A program made the translations under genes and the position numbers. The notes under the pieces are model-generated. The model was not told the DNA's origin. It made no database searches and saw nothing but the letters and a program-made list of their open reading frames with translations. From an uncultured Clostridia bacterium (lineage in GTDB: Bacteria > Bacillota > Clostridia > TANB77 > CAG-508), in contig CAKOXK010000003.1 in assembly GCA_934130085.1 (NCBI GenBank), positions 62,001 through 126,000 of the forward strand: a stretch of DNA of 64,000 bases, given 5' to 3'. Below are positions 27,739 to 37,130 of this stretch, one piece after another; the stretch's first letter is position 1, and each line of letters opens with the position of its first letter.

Positions 27739-29271
27739 TTAAAATTTAAAAAGCGTTAAGGACCTATCACTCATTTTTTGATATTTTACTTTTTTGTCTT
27801 TTATTTTTTCATCTAAATCTCTTAGTATACCGTAGTTTGCATTCATTGGTTGAAAGTCTTTGTGCGTTTCTGATATGTATTTTGATAAGGCTCCTATCAT
27901 TGTGTCTTCGTTGTTCATTATTTCTATCTTAACCTTATCATTTTCATTAAGGTGCTTGTCATTCTCGTTAATTATTTTTTTATTAGCTGAATTAATTTTC
28001 TTTTTTGTTGTCTCTTGACTTTCGAGTATTTTTTCTTTATTTATATTTTGTTCAGCATTTTGGCTTGCTTCAAGAAGTTTCTGAGTAGCGTTTATGCTTG
28101 CTTTCATTCCTGATGATATTGATTCTACATATCCTTCTACTCCTGTTATTTGTCCTGCAAAATATATGTTTCTGTTTTTCTTTAAGTTATAGGTGTTATC
28201 TAATAGTTCTGGCGAATTTATAAATGTATTTCTATGCATTACTCCATATTTTGCAAATTCTACGTTTTCTAATCCCGGTATTATTGAGAATATTCTTTTT
28301 TGTTCTCCATACTTTAGGTTTGTTTGGAATCCTACTATGTTATATAGTGTGCCTTCTTTGTTATCTTGCCTTAGTTGAACTACTGCATAAGGTCTTTTGC
28401 CTGTTCTTGGGTCATCAAAACCAACTGGTTTTAGCGGTCCGAATCTTAGAGTGTCTATTCCTCTCTTACACATAATTTCTATTGGCATACATCCTTCAAA
28501 AATTTCACTTTTTTCAAATTCTTTGAGGGTTACTACTTCTGCTTTTGATAGTTCATTGCAGAAAGCTTCATATTCTTCTTTGTTCATTGGGAGATTAATA
28601 TAACTTGCTTCTTCACTTTTTATTCTTTGTTTCCAATCATCTGGGCTTTCGTCTTTTTTCTTTTCTTCATCATACCTGTTTCCATAGAACGCAACATTAA
28701 AGTTTATTGAATTTTTCTCTATGATTGGAGCTTCTGCATCATAAAAGTGCAAACTTTCTTCTCCTATCAAATGTTTTATGCCTTCATAAAGACTTTCTGA
28801 TGTAAGCGGTCCTGTTGCAATTATTACTATGTTGCTTTTCATTAAGTCTTCAAAATACACATTTTGGGCACTAATTGTGGATAACTTTTTGTCGAATCTG
28901 CTAACTACTTCTTTGTTGATTATATTTATATATGGATTTTTTCTAAGTTCTTCTGTTACTTTTTTTGCGAATTTTTCCCTATCAACTGCTAATGCTTGAC
29001 CTGCTGGCACTCTTGTTTGATCAGCTACTTTTATTAAAAGGGAGTCAAGTCTTCTAAGTTCTTCTTTTAAAAGTCCACATGCGTTTGTTAAAAGATTTGA
29101 TTTGAATGAGTTTGAACAAACTATCTCTGCTAAGTTTTTATCTTGGTGTGCCGGGGAAAATTTTGTTGGTTTCATCTCATATAAGTCAACATTAATTTTT
29201 CTTTTTGCAATTTGGTAGGCTGCTTCAGAACCTGCAAGTCCCCCTCCAATAATTATAATTTTATCTTTCAT
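27739..29271 (-). CDS. trmFO: tRNA (uracil-54,C5) methyltransferase, folate/FAD dependent
   Basis: This protein of about 510 aa makes ribothymidine in the T-loop of tRNA using methylene-tetrahydrofolate. The FAD-binding start I-I-G-G-G-L-A-G-S-E-A-A is visible, as are E-I-V-C-S-N-S-F and A-G-Q-I-T-G-V-E-G-Y-V-E-S. The start 29271 is chosen because GAGG sits 9 nt before it; two more ATGs lie immediately upstream. The family is usually about 435-460 aa. Here a polar, Asn/Lys/Glu-rich stretch of about 60 residues is inserted before the conserved M-I-G-A-L and F-Q-P-M-N-A-N-Y-G-I-L. It overlaps the small gene upstream by 11 bp. Confidence 0.93.
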   Translation of the reverse strand: MKDKIIIIGGGLAGSEAAYQIAKRKINVDLYEMKPTKFSPAHQDKNLAEIVCSNSFKSNLLTNACGLLKEELRRLDSLLIKVADQTRVPAGQALAVDREKFAKKVTEELRKNPYINIINKEVVSRFDKKLSTISAQNVYFEDLMKSNIVIIATGPLTSESLYEGIKHLIGEESLHFYDAEAPIIEKNSINFNVAFYGNRYDEEKKKDESPDDWKQRIKSEEASYINLPMNKEEYEAFCNELSKAEVVTLKEFEKSEIFEGCMPIEIMCKRGIDTLRFGPLKPVGFDDPRTGKRPYAVVQLRQDNKEGTLYNIVGFQTNLKYGEQKRIFSIIPGLENVEFAKYGVMHRNTFINSPELLDNTYNLKKNRNIYFAGQITGVEGYVESISSGMKASINATQKLLEASQNAEQNINKEKILESQETTKKKINSANKKIINENDKHLNENDKVKIEIMNNEDTMIGALSKYISETHKDFQPMNANYGILRDLDEKIKDKKVKYQKMSDRSLTLFKF

Positions 29272-29470
29272 CATCATTTTCCTCAGGAATATCATAGCCA
29301 GAGTCATATTTACCATATCTCTTGCTATTTGGGCCCTTGATTTCAACTCCTTCACGTTTTAGTTTTTCGTTTACGGCTTTCCTTCTTTTGTCTGCTTCTT
29401 TTTTATTTTTAAGAGCTTCTTCTTCTTCCTTAACTCTTAAGCTTTCTCTGTACTCACTTAGTTTTGACAT
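29261..29470 (-). CDS. Small charged protein upstream of trmFO
   Basis: This 69-aa protein is rich in K, E and R (E-E-E-E-A-L-K-N-K-K-E-A-D-K-R-R-K-A). It ends in Y-G-K-Y-D-S-G-Y-D-I-P-E-E-N-D-D-E-R. A very good ribosome binding site (TAGGAGGAT) precedes it. Its stop overlaps the start of trmFO, so translation is coupled. I do not recognise a family. Confidence 0.7.
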   Translation of the reverse strand: MSKLSEYRESLRVKEEEEALKNKKEADKRRKAVNEKLKREGVEIKGPNSKRYGKYDSGYDIPEENDDER

Positions 29471-29646
29471 AAAATCAAATCCTCCTATAAATTTATTTTT
29501 ATACTCTCCTTAAAGAATATTTTTGTGACAGTTATTTAAAGCTTGACTACTTGTGTTATTGCATAAACAATTTGGGTAATTTTTTAATTATGAAATCTAT
29601 ATTTCGCTCTATATAATTCTACTTTTCTATTTTTATTTGTTGTTTT

Positions 29647-32600
29647 CTATTCAAATAATTCCATAATTTCGTCTTTTGATAGTTTGCTTATAAATGTTTC
29701 ATTCGTTGATAACATATCATTTGCTAATTTTGCTTTTTTCTCTTGCAGATTGTATATTTTTTCTTCTATAGAATTTTTTGTTATTAGTTTGTATACTTGT
29801 ACGCTTCTTTTTTGGCCTATTCTGTAAGTTCTGTCTGTTGCTTGGTTTTCTGCTGATAAGTTCCACCATGGATCATAGTGTATTACCATATCTGCTCCTA
29901 TTAGGTTTAGTCCAGTTCCGCCTGCTTTTAGTGAAATTAAAAATACTTTTATATCTTTGTTCTCGTTAAATTCATTTACAAGATCCATTCTTTCTGATAC
30001 TTTAGTTTGCCCTGTTAATTTGAAGTATTTTATTTTTAAATCGTTTAGCTCTTTTTCTATGTATGGGAACATTGATGAATAGCCTGAGAATAGCAGTATT
30101 TTGTGGCCACCGTCCACAGCATTTTTGATTACCTCTATACATTGTTGCAGTTTTTTTGAACCTCCATCATAGTTTTCAATGAATAGTCCTGGATGACAGC
30201 AAATTTGCCTTAGTCTCATAAGCAGTGCTAATATTTTTATTTGACTATTTTGAACTCCGTTCACCTCAATCTCTTCTTTTGCTTGTTTTTTAGCTTGTTT
30301 CATATATGATAAGTATATGTCTAGTTGCTCTCCATCCATTTCATTATTTAATACTGTTATTGTTTTATCAGGAAGTTCTGTTAAAACCTTTTCTTTTACT
30401 CTTCTTAGTATGAATGGTTCTATCATATTTTTTAATCTTGTCATTGCATCTTTATCATCTTCTTTTATTATTGGCGTTTCATATTTGACTTTGAATTTAC
30501 TGTAGTTAAACAAATAACCTGGCATTATAAAATCAAATATTGACCAAAGTTCTGCTAGTGAGTTTTCTATTGGTGTTCCTGTTAATGCATATCTTGTTTT
30601 TGATTTTATTTCTTTTATTGCTTTTGCATTTTTTGTTGTGTTGTTTTTTATGTATTGAGCTTCGTCTGCTATCAAGTACCTAAACACATAATCATATTTT
30701 TTGTATATTTCTAGGTCTCTTTTTAATAAATCATAAGATGTAATTGCAACATCGCAATTTTTTATTTTTGAAATCTGTTCTTCTCTTTCTGCTGATGTTC
30801 CCGAGATTACTATTGTTTTTAAACTTGTTGCAAATTTATTTGCTTCCTCTTGCCAATTTAGTGTTAAAGAACTTGGGCAAATTACAAGGCTTGGTAAGTG
30901 ATTTTCATTTTCTAGTTCTTTGTATGATAATAGCACTGCTAGTAATTGTATTGTTTTACCAAGTCCCATATCATCTGCAAGTATTCCTCCAAGTCCATAA
31001 TCATCAAGCGTTTTTAGCCAGTCAAACCCAACTTTTTGGTATTCTCTTAATGATGCATTTAGTGTTCTTGGAAGTTGATATTTATCAGATATTTGCCTAT
31101 TATATACATCATCAATCAAATTTTTGTACTCTTCACTTTGCTTTACAACAATTTCATTTTGTTTCAATATTTTGTCAAGGTACAAGCTCCTGTATATTGG
31201 AACTTTTATTGTTAACGCTGATAGCTCTTTGTAATCAATATTTACTGATTCTGATATTTTTTCTATTGCATCTAAAGTTTTGTTATCTTCTAAATCAACA
31301 AATTGTCCATTTTTTAATCTATGAAATCTTTTTCTTAAAGTATACTTTTTCATGATTTCTTCAAATTCCGATTTTTCTAAGTCGATTTCTGAAAGATCAA
31401 TGTTTAAGAGGTTGTTTTCAATCTTTACACCTATTGAAGAGATTTTTGGGCTAATTATTTGTCTTGCCTTGAAATTTTCTGTTGCTAAAACTTCAAATCT
31501 TTTTATGAACTCTTCTACTCCCACTTTTAGAAAATCATATATTCTATCTTCGCTTGTTAATATTAATTGATTCTTTTTTATATCAAGCATAAATCCTGCA
31601 TTTTTGAATAAATCAAGTGCCTTAGATTCTTCTACAGCATTCCTTGGTATTTGTTTATCTACGTTCTCAAAAGGACTAAATTCAAAATTATCATATTTAA
31701 ATTTTACATCAGCTGTTACAAAATTTGATTTATTAATATCTAGAGAGACTTTTACTTTCAACTCTTTTGGCATATACTTCTCTAGAATCTCTTGGTCAAT
31801 TTTGGATAAATCAAACTTGTCTTTCATTTGCTCAATTATTAGTGAATAAAAGTCTGAAAATTCAACTTTTTTAAGCGGTATTTGTCTTACAAAATTAACT
31901 TTAAATATGTTTAATAATTTTAAAACTGTATTATTGAATTTCATTGAACATCTATATAAATCGTTATTTTGTAAGAAATATATATATTTCTTTCCCTGAA
32001 TTACAGAAAAATCATATACATCTGTATTTGTTGTTATTTTAAATTCGTCTTTATAATTGCTCTCTTTTATATCAAATTTAATATCTGGTTCATTATCAAT
32101 AAAATGAATCATTTGATTTCCGTACTGATTTTCATATTCCGCACTTTTTCCATTTAAAGCATTGAACAAATCATCCATTCCAGAATTTGAAAGGGTGATT
32201 GCACCATTATTCATAAAATTTGCATAATAATTTGCACTCTCATTAGCATATTTTATTATTTCTGCATATTTCATTATAAAATCAAGAAGTCCTTGAGACT
32301 CTTGTGTAAAAGCATCTTTTGAATGTATAAACTCAAGCTTCATTCCATATTTATATTTTTGATTTTCAATCATTCGGTTATAAAATTCGGTTAAATTCTT
32401 AATCTTGTACATCTGAGTTTTGCCGATTTTAAACTCGACCTTTAGTTCTTTTGAATTATAGTTGTACAATATTTTAGGTTCAATCTTTATATCTCCAGCA
32501 GCATGAATTTTAACTTCAGCATCATTTTGCTCTTGCTCATAAAATGTATTTATCATCTGCCTATAAATTCTATAACGTTCTTCTTTCTCTTTTGACTTTT

Positions 32601-32946
32601 CGTCTTCCTTCTGCTCATCATCTGAATTGAACATTTTATTATACTCTTTCGCTTGATTGAAATAGTAGGCAGTTGCTAAAATATGCTTGCATGTACCGTA
32701 CGTATCTTCATAATCAGGGCACGTACAACTTAAATTTTCGATATTTCCTTTTTGGATTTCAATATATGTGAAATAATCCATGTTCGCACCATTAACCCTT
32801 GCGCGAACTGAAAAATCATCTTTATTTTCGTATTTAATTTTGGTAAGTGTAATCTTGTTATCATTAGCAATCTCTTTTGCATTTTCAAGAATTTCTTTAG
32901 ATGCATACTTCTCTAGTTCATTCATTATCACTTCACTAATTAACAC
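29647..32946 (-). CDS. SNF2-family helicase with SWIM zinc finger
   Basis: This 1099-aa protein starts with GTG, supported by AGGAG 9 nt upstream. The N-terminal SWIM motif C-T-C-P-D-Y-E-D-T-Y-G-T-C-K-H lies near residue 75. The bacterial SNF2-associated region follows, then helicase domain 1 (D-D-M-G-L-G-K-T near 640 and D-E-A-Q) and domain 2 (G-T-G-L-N-L-I-G-A-D, Q-A-T-D-R-T-Y-R-I-G-Q). Such proteins move along double-stranded DNA or remodel protein-DNA or RNA polymerase complexes. It has its own promoter. Confidence 0.93.
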   Translation of the reverse strand: MLISEVIMNELEKYASKEILENAKEIANDNKITLTKIKYENKDDFSVRARVNGANMDYFTYIEIQKGNIENLSCTCPDYEDTYGTCKHILATAYYFNQAKEYNKMFNSDDEQKEDEKSKEKEERYRIYRQMINTFYEQEQNDAEVKIHAAGDIKIEPKILYNYNSKELKVEFKIGKTQMYKIKNLTEFYNRMIENQKYKYGMKLEFIHSKDAFTQESQGLLDFIMKYAEIIKYANESANYYANFMNNGAITLSNSGMDDLFNALNGKSAEYENQYGNQMIHFIDNEPDIKFDIKESNYKDEFKITTNTDVYDFSVIQGKKYIYFLQNNDLYRCSMKFNNTVLKLLNIFKVNFVRQIPLKKVEFSDFYSLIIEQMKDKFDLSKIDQEILEKYMPKELKVKVSLDINKSNFVTADVKFKYDNFEFSPFENVDKQIPRNAVEESKALDLFKNAGFMLDIKKNQLILTSEDRIYDFLKVGVEEFIKRFEVLATENFKARQIISPKISSIGVKIENNLLNIDLSEIDLEKSEFEEIMKKYTLRKRFHRLKNGQFVDLEDNKTLDAIEKISESVNIDYKELSALTIKVPIYRSLYLDKILKQNEIVVKQSEEYKNLIDDVYNRQISDKYQLPRTLNASLREYQKVGFDWLKTLDDYGLGGILADDMGLGKTIQLLAVLLSYKELENENHLPSLVICPSSLTLNWQEEANKFATSLKTIVISGTSAEREEQISKIKNCDVAITSYDLLKRDLEIYKKYDYVFRYLIADEAQYIKNNTTKNAKAIKEIKSKTRYALTGTPIENSLAELWSIFDFIMPGYLFNYSKFKVKYETPIIKEDDKDAMTRLKNMIEPFILRRVKEKVLTELPDKTITVLNNEMDGEQLDIYLSYMKQAKKQAKEEIEVNGVQNSQIKILALLMRLRQICCHPGLFIENYDGGSKKLQQCIEVIKNAVDGGHKILLFSGYSSMFPYIEKELNDLKIKYFKLTGQTKVSERMDLVNEFNENKDIKVFLISLKAGGTGLNLIGADMVIHYDPWWNLSAENQATDRTYRIGQKRSVQVYKLITKNSIEEKIYNLQEKKAKLANDMLSTNETFISKLSKDEIMELFE

Positions 32947-32985
32947 TTGCCTTGCTCTCCTTTTTTCGATTTAACTTAGTTTTAT

Positions 32986-33014
32986 ATTATATAACCTTTT
33001 TCCTGTTTTTACAA
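32986..33014 (-). promoter_or_regulatory. SigA promoter for the SNF2 helicase
   Basis: Minus strand: TTGTAA (33014-33009), 17-bp spacer, TATAAT (32991-32986). Confidence 0.75.
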
Positions 33015-33090
33015 GGGAGTTTAAGGAAGTATTTTGCACAAAATTAATATCAGAGTGTTAATATCAAAAGCAAAAATCTTGTGATTAAAA

Positions 33091-33115
33091 AAGAAGACAT
33101 ATTTTATGTCTTCTT
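33091..33115 (-). terminator. Intrinsic terminator of the por operon
   Basis: Minus-strand stem AAGAAGACATA pairs with TATGTCTTCTT and is followed by TTTTTA. It lies 69 bp after the porB stop. Confidence 0.88.
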
Positions 33116-33183
33116 ATATCTCAATATTTTTTATCAACAGGTTCTATCTACCTGTTTTATCTTCTGCATGTTTTATCTACCTG

Positions 33184-34134
33184 TTAGTTTTCATTTGTCA
33201 TCTTTTCTTTTTTCAAAAGGTCTTCCCAACGTTTATCTACTTCTTTTTGGAATTCTTCTATCATCCATTCATTTCCTGGTTTAAAAATATGCTTGAAGCG
33301 TTTTTGCGTTTTCAAGAATTCTGTTATTGGTAGTTTTTTATCTGGTTTGTAGTTTATGTGGTATACTCCATTTTCTACTTCGTATAGTGGCCAGTAGCAT
33401 GTTTCTATTGCTAATTTGTTTATTTGCATTAGGTCTTCTGGTGGATAGCCCCATCCTCTTGGGCATGGTGCTAATACATTTAAAAATTTTGCTCCTTTTG
33501 TGTATATTGCTTTCTCTGATTTTTCGTATAAATCTTTAAAGTTTGTGTATGCTGCTGTTTGTGCTACATAAGGAAGGTGATGTGCTACCATTATTTCTGT
33601 TAGGTCTTTTCTTGATTGCATTTTTCCTGGTATCACTTTTCCTGCTGGTGATGTTGTTGTATCTGCAAATTTTGGTGTTGCCGATGAGCGTTGAATTCCT
33701 GTGTTCATGTAAGCTCCGTTGTCATAGCATACATAAGTCATATCATGTCCTCTTTCCATAGCACCTGATAAACTTTGTAAACCTATATCATACGTTCCTC
33801 CGTCTCCTCCAAAGATTATAAATTTTGTATCTTCATTTTCAGGAATTTTTCCTTTCTTTTTTAATGCATTGTACGCTGCTTCAACTCCTGCTTCTGTTGC
33901 TGATGCGCATTCAAATGCTGTGTGAATGTATGATCCTTGCCATGCTGTGTATGGATATATAAATGTTGATACTTCCATACATCCTGTTGCGTTTGATACA
34001 ACTATATGGTCATCTTCATGTACTGCTCTTAATATCATTCTTGCGACTGCTGGAGCTCCACAACCTGCACACATTCTGTGTCCTGCCGTAAATCTTGATG
34101 GTTTGTTTGCGACTATTTCTTTTACATTGTACAT
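33184..34134 (-). CDS. porB: Pyruvate:ferredoxin oxidoreductase-type enzyme, beta subunit
   Basis: This is the 316-aa thiamine-diphosphate-binding subunit. It has a Cys pair in R-M-C-A-G-C-G-A-P near residue 22. The TPP motif G-D-G-G-T-Y-D-I-G lies near 110 and runs on to N-G-A-Y-M-N-T-G-I-Q. It is the last gene of a gamma-delta-alpha-beta operon, which oxidises a 2-oxoacid to acyl-CoA and CO2 and reduces ferredoxin. The substrate is probably pyruvate; the related 2-oxoisovalerate enzyme (VOR) cannot be excluded. Five bases separate it from porA. Confidence 0.9.
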   Translation of the reverse strand: MYNVKEIVANKPSRFTAGHRMCAGCGAPAVARMILRAVHEDDHIVVSNATGCMEVSTFIYPYTAWQGSYIHTAFECASATEAGVEAAYNALKKKGKIPENEDTKFIIFGGDGGTYDIGLQSLSGAMERGHDMTYVCYDNGAYMNTGIQRSSATPKFADTTTSPAGKVIPGKMQSRKDLTEIMVAHHLPYVAQTAAYTNFKDLYEKSEKAIYTKGAKFLNVLAPCPRGWGYPPEDLMQINKLAIETCYWPLYEVENGVYHINYKPDKKLPITEFLKTQKRFKHIFKPGNEWMIEEFQKEVDKRWEDLLKKEKMTNEN

Positions 34135-34138
34135 TTTG

Positions 34139-35317
34139 TTATCTCCTTTCTTTTAGTCCTAAAAATCTTACTGGGTTTGACATATCTTTTAAATCTTGTA
34201 AGTCTTGATATACTTGCTCGATTTGTTTTACTGTTACGTCTCTTCCTCCTACTCCGTAAGTATAGTTTATTGCTTTTATATTAACTTGTTCTTGGAACAT
34301 TGATGATACAACATCTTCATATAAAGGTCCTGGTGTTCCTGAAACTAGTGGTACTTTATCAAGTACGGCTACTGCTTTTGCGTTTCTTAGTGCAATTGCT
34401 ATTTCTTTTCCAGGGAATGGTCTAAATACACGTATTTTTAAAAGCCCAGCTTTTATTCCGTTCTTTCTTAAATTATCAATTGTTTCTTTAACTGTTCCTG
34501 CTGTTGAGTTCATGCAAACTATTACGTATTCTGCATCTTCTAATCTGTATTTTTCAAATAAGTCGTACTTTCTTCCAGTCATTTGTTCGAAGTCTCTTGC
34601 AACATCCAAAATTACTTCTTTTGCATTTTCCATAGCAACTGCTTGTTGCTTTTTGTGTTCTGTTAGATATGGTTGTAAGTCCATTGGTCCTACTGCTATT
34701 GGCTCTTTTCTATTTAATAGGTAGTGCTCTGGATTGTATGTTCCAACAAATTTTTTTACTTTATCAGTTTCAATTAATTCTATATTTTCAATTGCATGTG
34801 ATGTAATGAAGCCATCTTGCAATACCATTAGTGGTAACATTACATTATTGTTTTCAGCTATACGATGTGCCATTATCATATTATCATAAGCTTCTTGGTT
34901 TGTTTCAGATGCTAACATAATCCAACCCGAATCACGTACTGCCATCGCATCAGAATGGTCTGAGTGAATATTTAATGGACCTGATATTGCTCTATCAACT
35001 AGTGCCATTACTATTGGAAGTCTATAGCCTGATGCTATTTGAACCATCTCCCACATATACTCTAGTCCGTTTGCTGATGTTGCTGTCATGGCTCTAGCCC
35101 CTGCTGCTTCTGCTCCTATGCAGGCTGCCATTGCACTGTGTTCACCTTCTACTGCTATAAATTCTGTATCGACTTCTCCGTTATCAACATAAGTTGAAAA
35201 ATATTGTGGAATTTCTGTTGATGGAGTTATTGGGAATGCCGCTACAACATCTGGGTTTATTTGTTTCATTGCGTAGGCTGTTGCTTCATTTCCACTTAAG
35301 CGTTCTCTAATACTCAT
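34139..35317 (-). CDS. porA: Pyruvate:ferredoxin oxidoreductase-type enzyme, alpha subunit
   Basis: This 392-aa subunit has the conserved start G-N-E-A-T-A-Y-A, F-P-I-T-P-S-T-E-I-P and V-E-G-E-H-S-A-M (about residues 8-62), which complete the TPP site with the beta subunit. The C-terminal half matches the transketolase-like region (I-R-V-F-R-P-F-P). The ATG follows the porD stop codon directly (TAAATG), with GGAGG upstream, so translation is coupled. Confidence 0.92.
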   Translation of the reverse strand: MSIRERLSGNEATAYAMKQINPDVVAAFPITPSTEIPQYFSTYVDNGEVDTEFIAVEGEHSAMAACIGAEAAGARAMTATSANGLEYMWEMVQIASGYRLPIVMALVDRAISGPLNIHSDHSDAMAVRDSGWIMLASETNQEAYDNMIMAHRIAENNNVMLPLMVLQDGFITSHAIENIELIETDKVKKFVGTYNPEHYLLNRKEPIAVGPMDLQPYLTEHKKQQAVAMENAKEVILDVARDFEQMTGRKYDLFEKYRLEDAEYVIVCMNSTAGTVKETIDNLRKNGIKAGLLKIRVFRPFPGKEIAIALRNAKAVAVLDKVPLVSGTPGPLYEDVVSSMFQEQVNIKAINYTYGVGGRDVTVKQIEQVYQDLQDLKDMSNPVRFLGLKERR

Positions 35318-35617
35318 TTAATTCTCCTCCCCTTCTTCTTCCATTGTTATTGCTTTGAATGGGCATACTTTTGCACATACTCCGCATCCTTTGCAATATT
35401 CATAATTAAAATCTCCTCTTTTTTGGTCTTTTCCAACTGGAATTGCATCATCTGGACAAACTGGGAAGCAAAGTCCGCATTGCTTGCATAATTCGCTATG
35501 GAATACTGGTTTCATGCTTCTCCAGTCACCTGTTTTGAACTCTTTTGCGTTTCCAGCATCATATATTGTTCCTCCTGGAGTTAAATCCTCCCATGGAGTG
35601 TTTTTATCTATGTTCAT
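35318..35617 (-). CDS. porD: Pyruvate:ferredoxin oxidoreductase-type enzyme, delta (ferredoxin) subunit
   Basis: This 99-aa subunit has two cysteine clusters, C-K-Q-C-G-L-C-F-P-V-C-P and C-K-G-C-G-V-C-A-K-V-C-P (about residues 44-86), that bind two [4Fe-4S] centres and pass electrons to ferredoxin. Translation begins at 35617. The nearest strong Shine-Dalgarno sequence, AAAGGAG (35670-35664), is about 47 nt away, with a perfect 14-bp hairpin in between. Folding of the hairpin would bring the site close to the ATG. Confidence 0.93.
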   Translation of the reverse strand: MNIDKNTPWEDLTPGGTIYDAGNAKEFKTGDWRSMKPVFHSELCKQCGLCFPVCPDDAIPVGKDQKRGDFNYEYCKGCGVCAKVCPFKAITMEEEGEEN

Positions 35618-35627
35618 TACTATTTTT

Positions 35628-35662
35628 TCGTATAATAAATGAAGATTCCATTTATTATACGA
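35628..35662 (-). promoter_or_regulatory. Perfect hairpin between the porD Shine-Dalgarno and start codon
   Basis: The arms TCGTATAATAAATG and CATTTATTATACGA are a perfect 14-bp inverted repeat with a 7-nt loop. On the mRNA the order is AAAGGAGC, hairpin, AAAAATAGTA, ATG. The remainder of the 229-bp porC-porD gap is AT-rich with short TTCTTGTAT repeats near 35750. Confidence 0.75.
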
Positions 35663-35846
35663 GCTCCTTTCTTTTATATTTCAATAATACTTTATTAACT
35701 GAGCACGAGCTCACATTTACTTATTTTTCTGGTGTTCTTGCATTATTGTATTCTTGTATTCTTGTATTTAATTATAAGTAAATTGTTTCTCATAATGTTT
35801 TATTGGTTTTTTATATTATTGATTTGATTATGATTTATAAATTCAG

Positions 35847-36428
35847 TTATTGAATTTGCTTTACCTCTTTCAAACTCATTTTTAGCGCCTTCATATTTCC
35901 ATCAATTACCTCTGGTTTTTTTGCGAATTTGTGTTTAAATGAGCTTTCCATATCATTTATAAAATCATTTTCTGGCATTATTTCTGTAACTTTTACTATT
36001 GCTGCAAGCATCGGAGTATTTGGAAAATATTTTCCTAGTGTTTCTTCTGATATCTTTCTTGCATCAATTGTATAAACTCTGCCTTTATATCCTTTAAGAA
36101 GTGGCTTTATTTCATCAATTCCCTTAGTTGTGTTTATTACAATTGCACCTTCTTCTTTTAACCCTGCTGTAACATCAACACTTCTTAGAAGTGTATCATC
36201 AACCACAACTACATAATCAGGCTCATATATGTTACTATGAACTCTTATTGGATTAACGCTAATTCTGTTAAAGGCTGTGATTGGCGCTCCCATTCTTTCT
36301 GGTCCATACTCTGGGAATCCTTGAATGTACTTTCCTGTATTAAATGCTGCATCAGCTAAAAGTAATGACGCGGTTTTGGCTCCTTGACCCCCTCTTCCAT
36401 GCCATCTAATTTCAATTAAGTCTTTCAT
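35847..36428 (-). CDS. porC: Pyruvate:ferredoxin oxidoreductase-type enzyme, gamma subunit
   Basis: This 193-aa subunit opens with I-R-W-H-G-R-G-G-Q-G-A-K-T-A-S and continues with F-P-E-Y-G-P-E-R-M-G-A-P, the typical gamma-subunit signature. It is first in the operon, with porD starting 229 bp downstream. The ribosome binding site is a modest AAGGACT. Confidence 0.92.
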   Translation of the reverse strand: MKDLIEIRWHGRGGQGAKTASLLLADAAFNTGKYIQGFPEYGPERMGAPITAFNRISVNPIRVHSNIYEPDYVVVVDDTLLRSVDVTAGLKEEGAIVINTTKGIDEIKPLLKGYKGRVYTIDARKISEETLGKYFPNTPMLAAIVKVTEIMPENDFINDMESSFKHKFAKKPEVIDGNMKALKMSLKEVKQIQ

Positions 36429-36538
36429 TAATAAATAGTCCTTATAAAAATATTTAGGTTTTTGATTTCTAAGGATACCTATAAACCTTTGGTATTAATT
36501 GTATTTATATTTTTTATTACTTTCTCTATGTCAAGTTT

Positions 36539-36567
36539 AGTATATATTCTTTGTAAGTCAAAGTCAA
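36539..36567 (-). promoter_or_regulatory. SigA promoter of the por operon
   Basis: Minus strand: TTGACT (36567-36562), 17-bp spacer, TATACT (36544-36539). A second TTGACA at 36534-36529 followed by an AT-rich -10-like region suggests a tandem promoter downstream. Confidence 0.75.
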
Positions 36568-36657
36568 TGTTTGTTTAGCGATTTGTTTGTGGTAAATTTT
36601 GGTTTTAGGCTTAAATTTTGTTGAATTTACTGGATTTGTTTCTTTATTTTTCTCTTT

Positions 36658-36673
36658 CTGACCTAGGGGTCAG
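36658..36673. promoter_or_regulatory. Operator-like palindrome in the por/orphan divergent region
   Basis: CTGACC-TAGG-GGTCAG is a perfect 6-bp-arm palindrome in the 442-bp non-coding region between porC and the plus-strand small gene. It lies upstream of both promoters. The rest of that region is AT-rich and shows no gene. Confidence 0.4.
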
Positions 36674-36784
36674 TTAGTACAATTTTATTTACCTGTTTTG
36701 TTTATGGTAGATTTCATAATTTCATTAAAAAGTTCGTATTGTAAGGCTATACACGTTCAATTTTAGTGTTTCTGTTTACATAAG

Positions 36785-36813
36785 TTGACGTTTTATTTTT
36801 TTTGTGTTATAAA
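36785..36813 (+). promoter_or_regulatory. SigA promoter of the small plus-strand gene
   Basis: TTGACG (36785-36790), 17-bp spacer, TATAAA (36808-36813). It lies 57 bp before the start at 36871. Confidence 0.82.
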
Positions 36814-36870
36814 GATATTTGTAACCGTTGTATTTCAATATAATTTTGTGTGATTAGAAAGGGGTTTTCT

Positions 36871-37107
36871 ATGGTAAATCTTAGTTTTAATCTTAGCTTA
36901 CAGGTTGATGAGAAAAAGGATCCTAATGAGGAACCTCATTTCTCAGTATTTAGAGGTAAACAGTTTCTTACCACGCTTTACCTGGATCCGGTTCATGTTG
37001 TTCCCTCTGACTCAATAAGTCGGCTAGAAATGTCTGCTGTTCAAAATTATGCTGATTATTTTAAGAGCACTCTTATTGAGAAATTTAATAGCCAGCCTGT
37101 ACATTAA
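36871..37107 (+). CDS. Small orphan protein with its own promoter and terminator
   Basis: This 78-aa protein starts at 36871, chosen because GAAAGGGG sits 6 nt upstream; a GTG start at 36850 would contain that site. The sequence alternates hydrophobic and polar residues (L-S-F-N-L-S-L-Q-V) and then becomes acidic (D-E-K-K-D-P-N-E-E-P). No transmembrane helix or known motif is visible. It is a stand-alone plus-strand unit between two minus-strand operons. Function unknown. Confidence 0.8.
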   Translation: MVNLSFNLSLQVDEKKDPNEEPHFSVFRGKQFLTTLYLDPVHVVPSDSISRLEMSAVQNYADYFKSTLIEKFNSQPVH

Positions 37108-37130
37108 GGCTATTAAGCAAATTATGTTGA

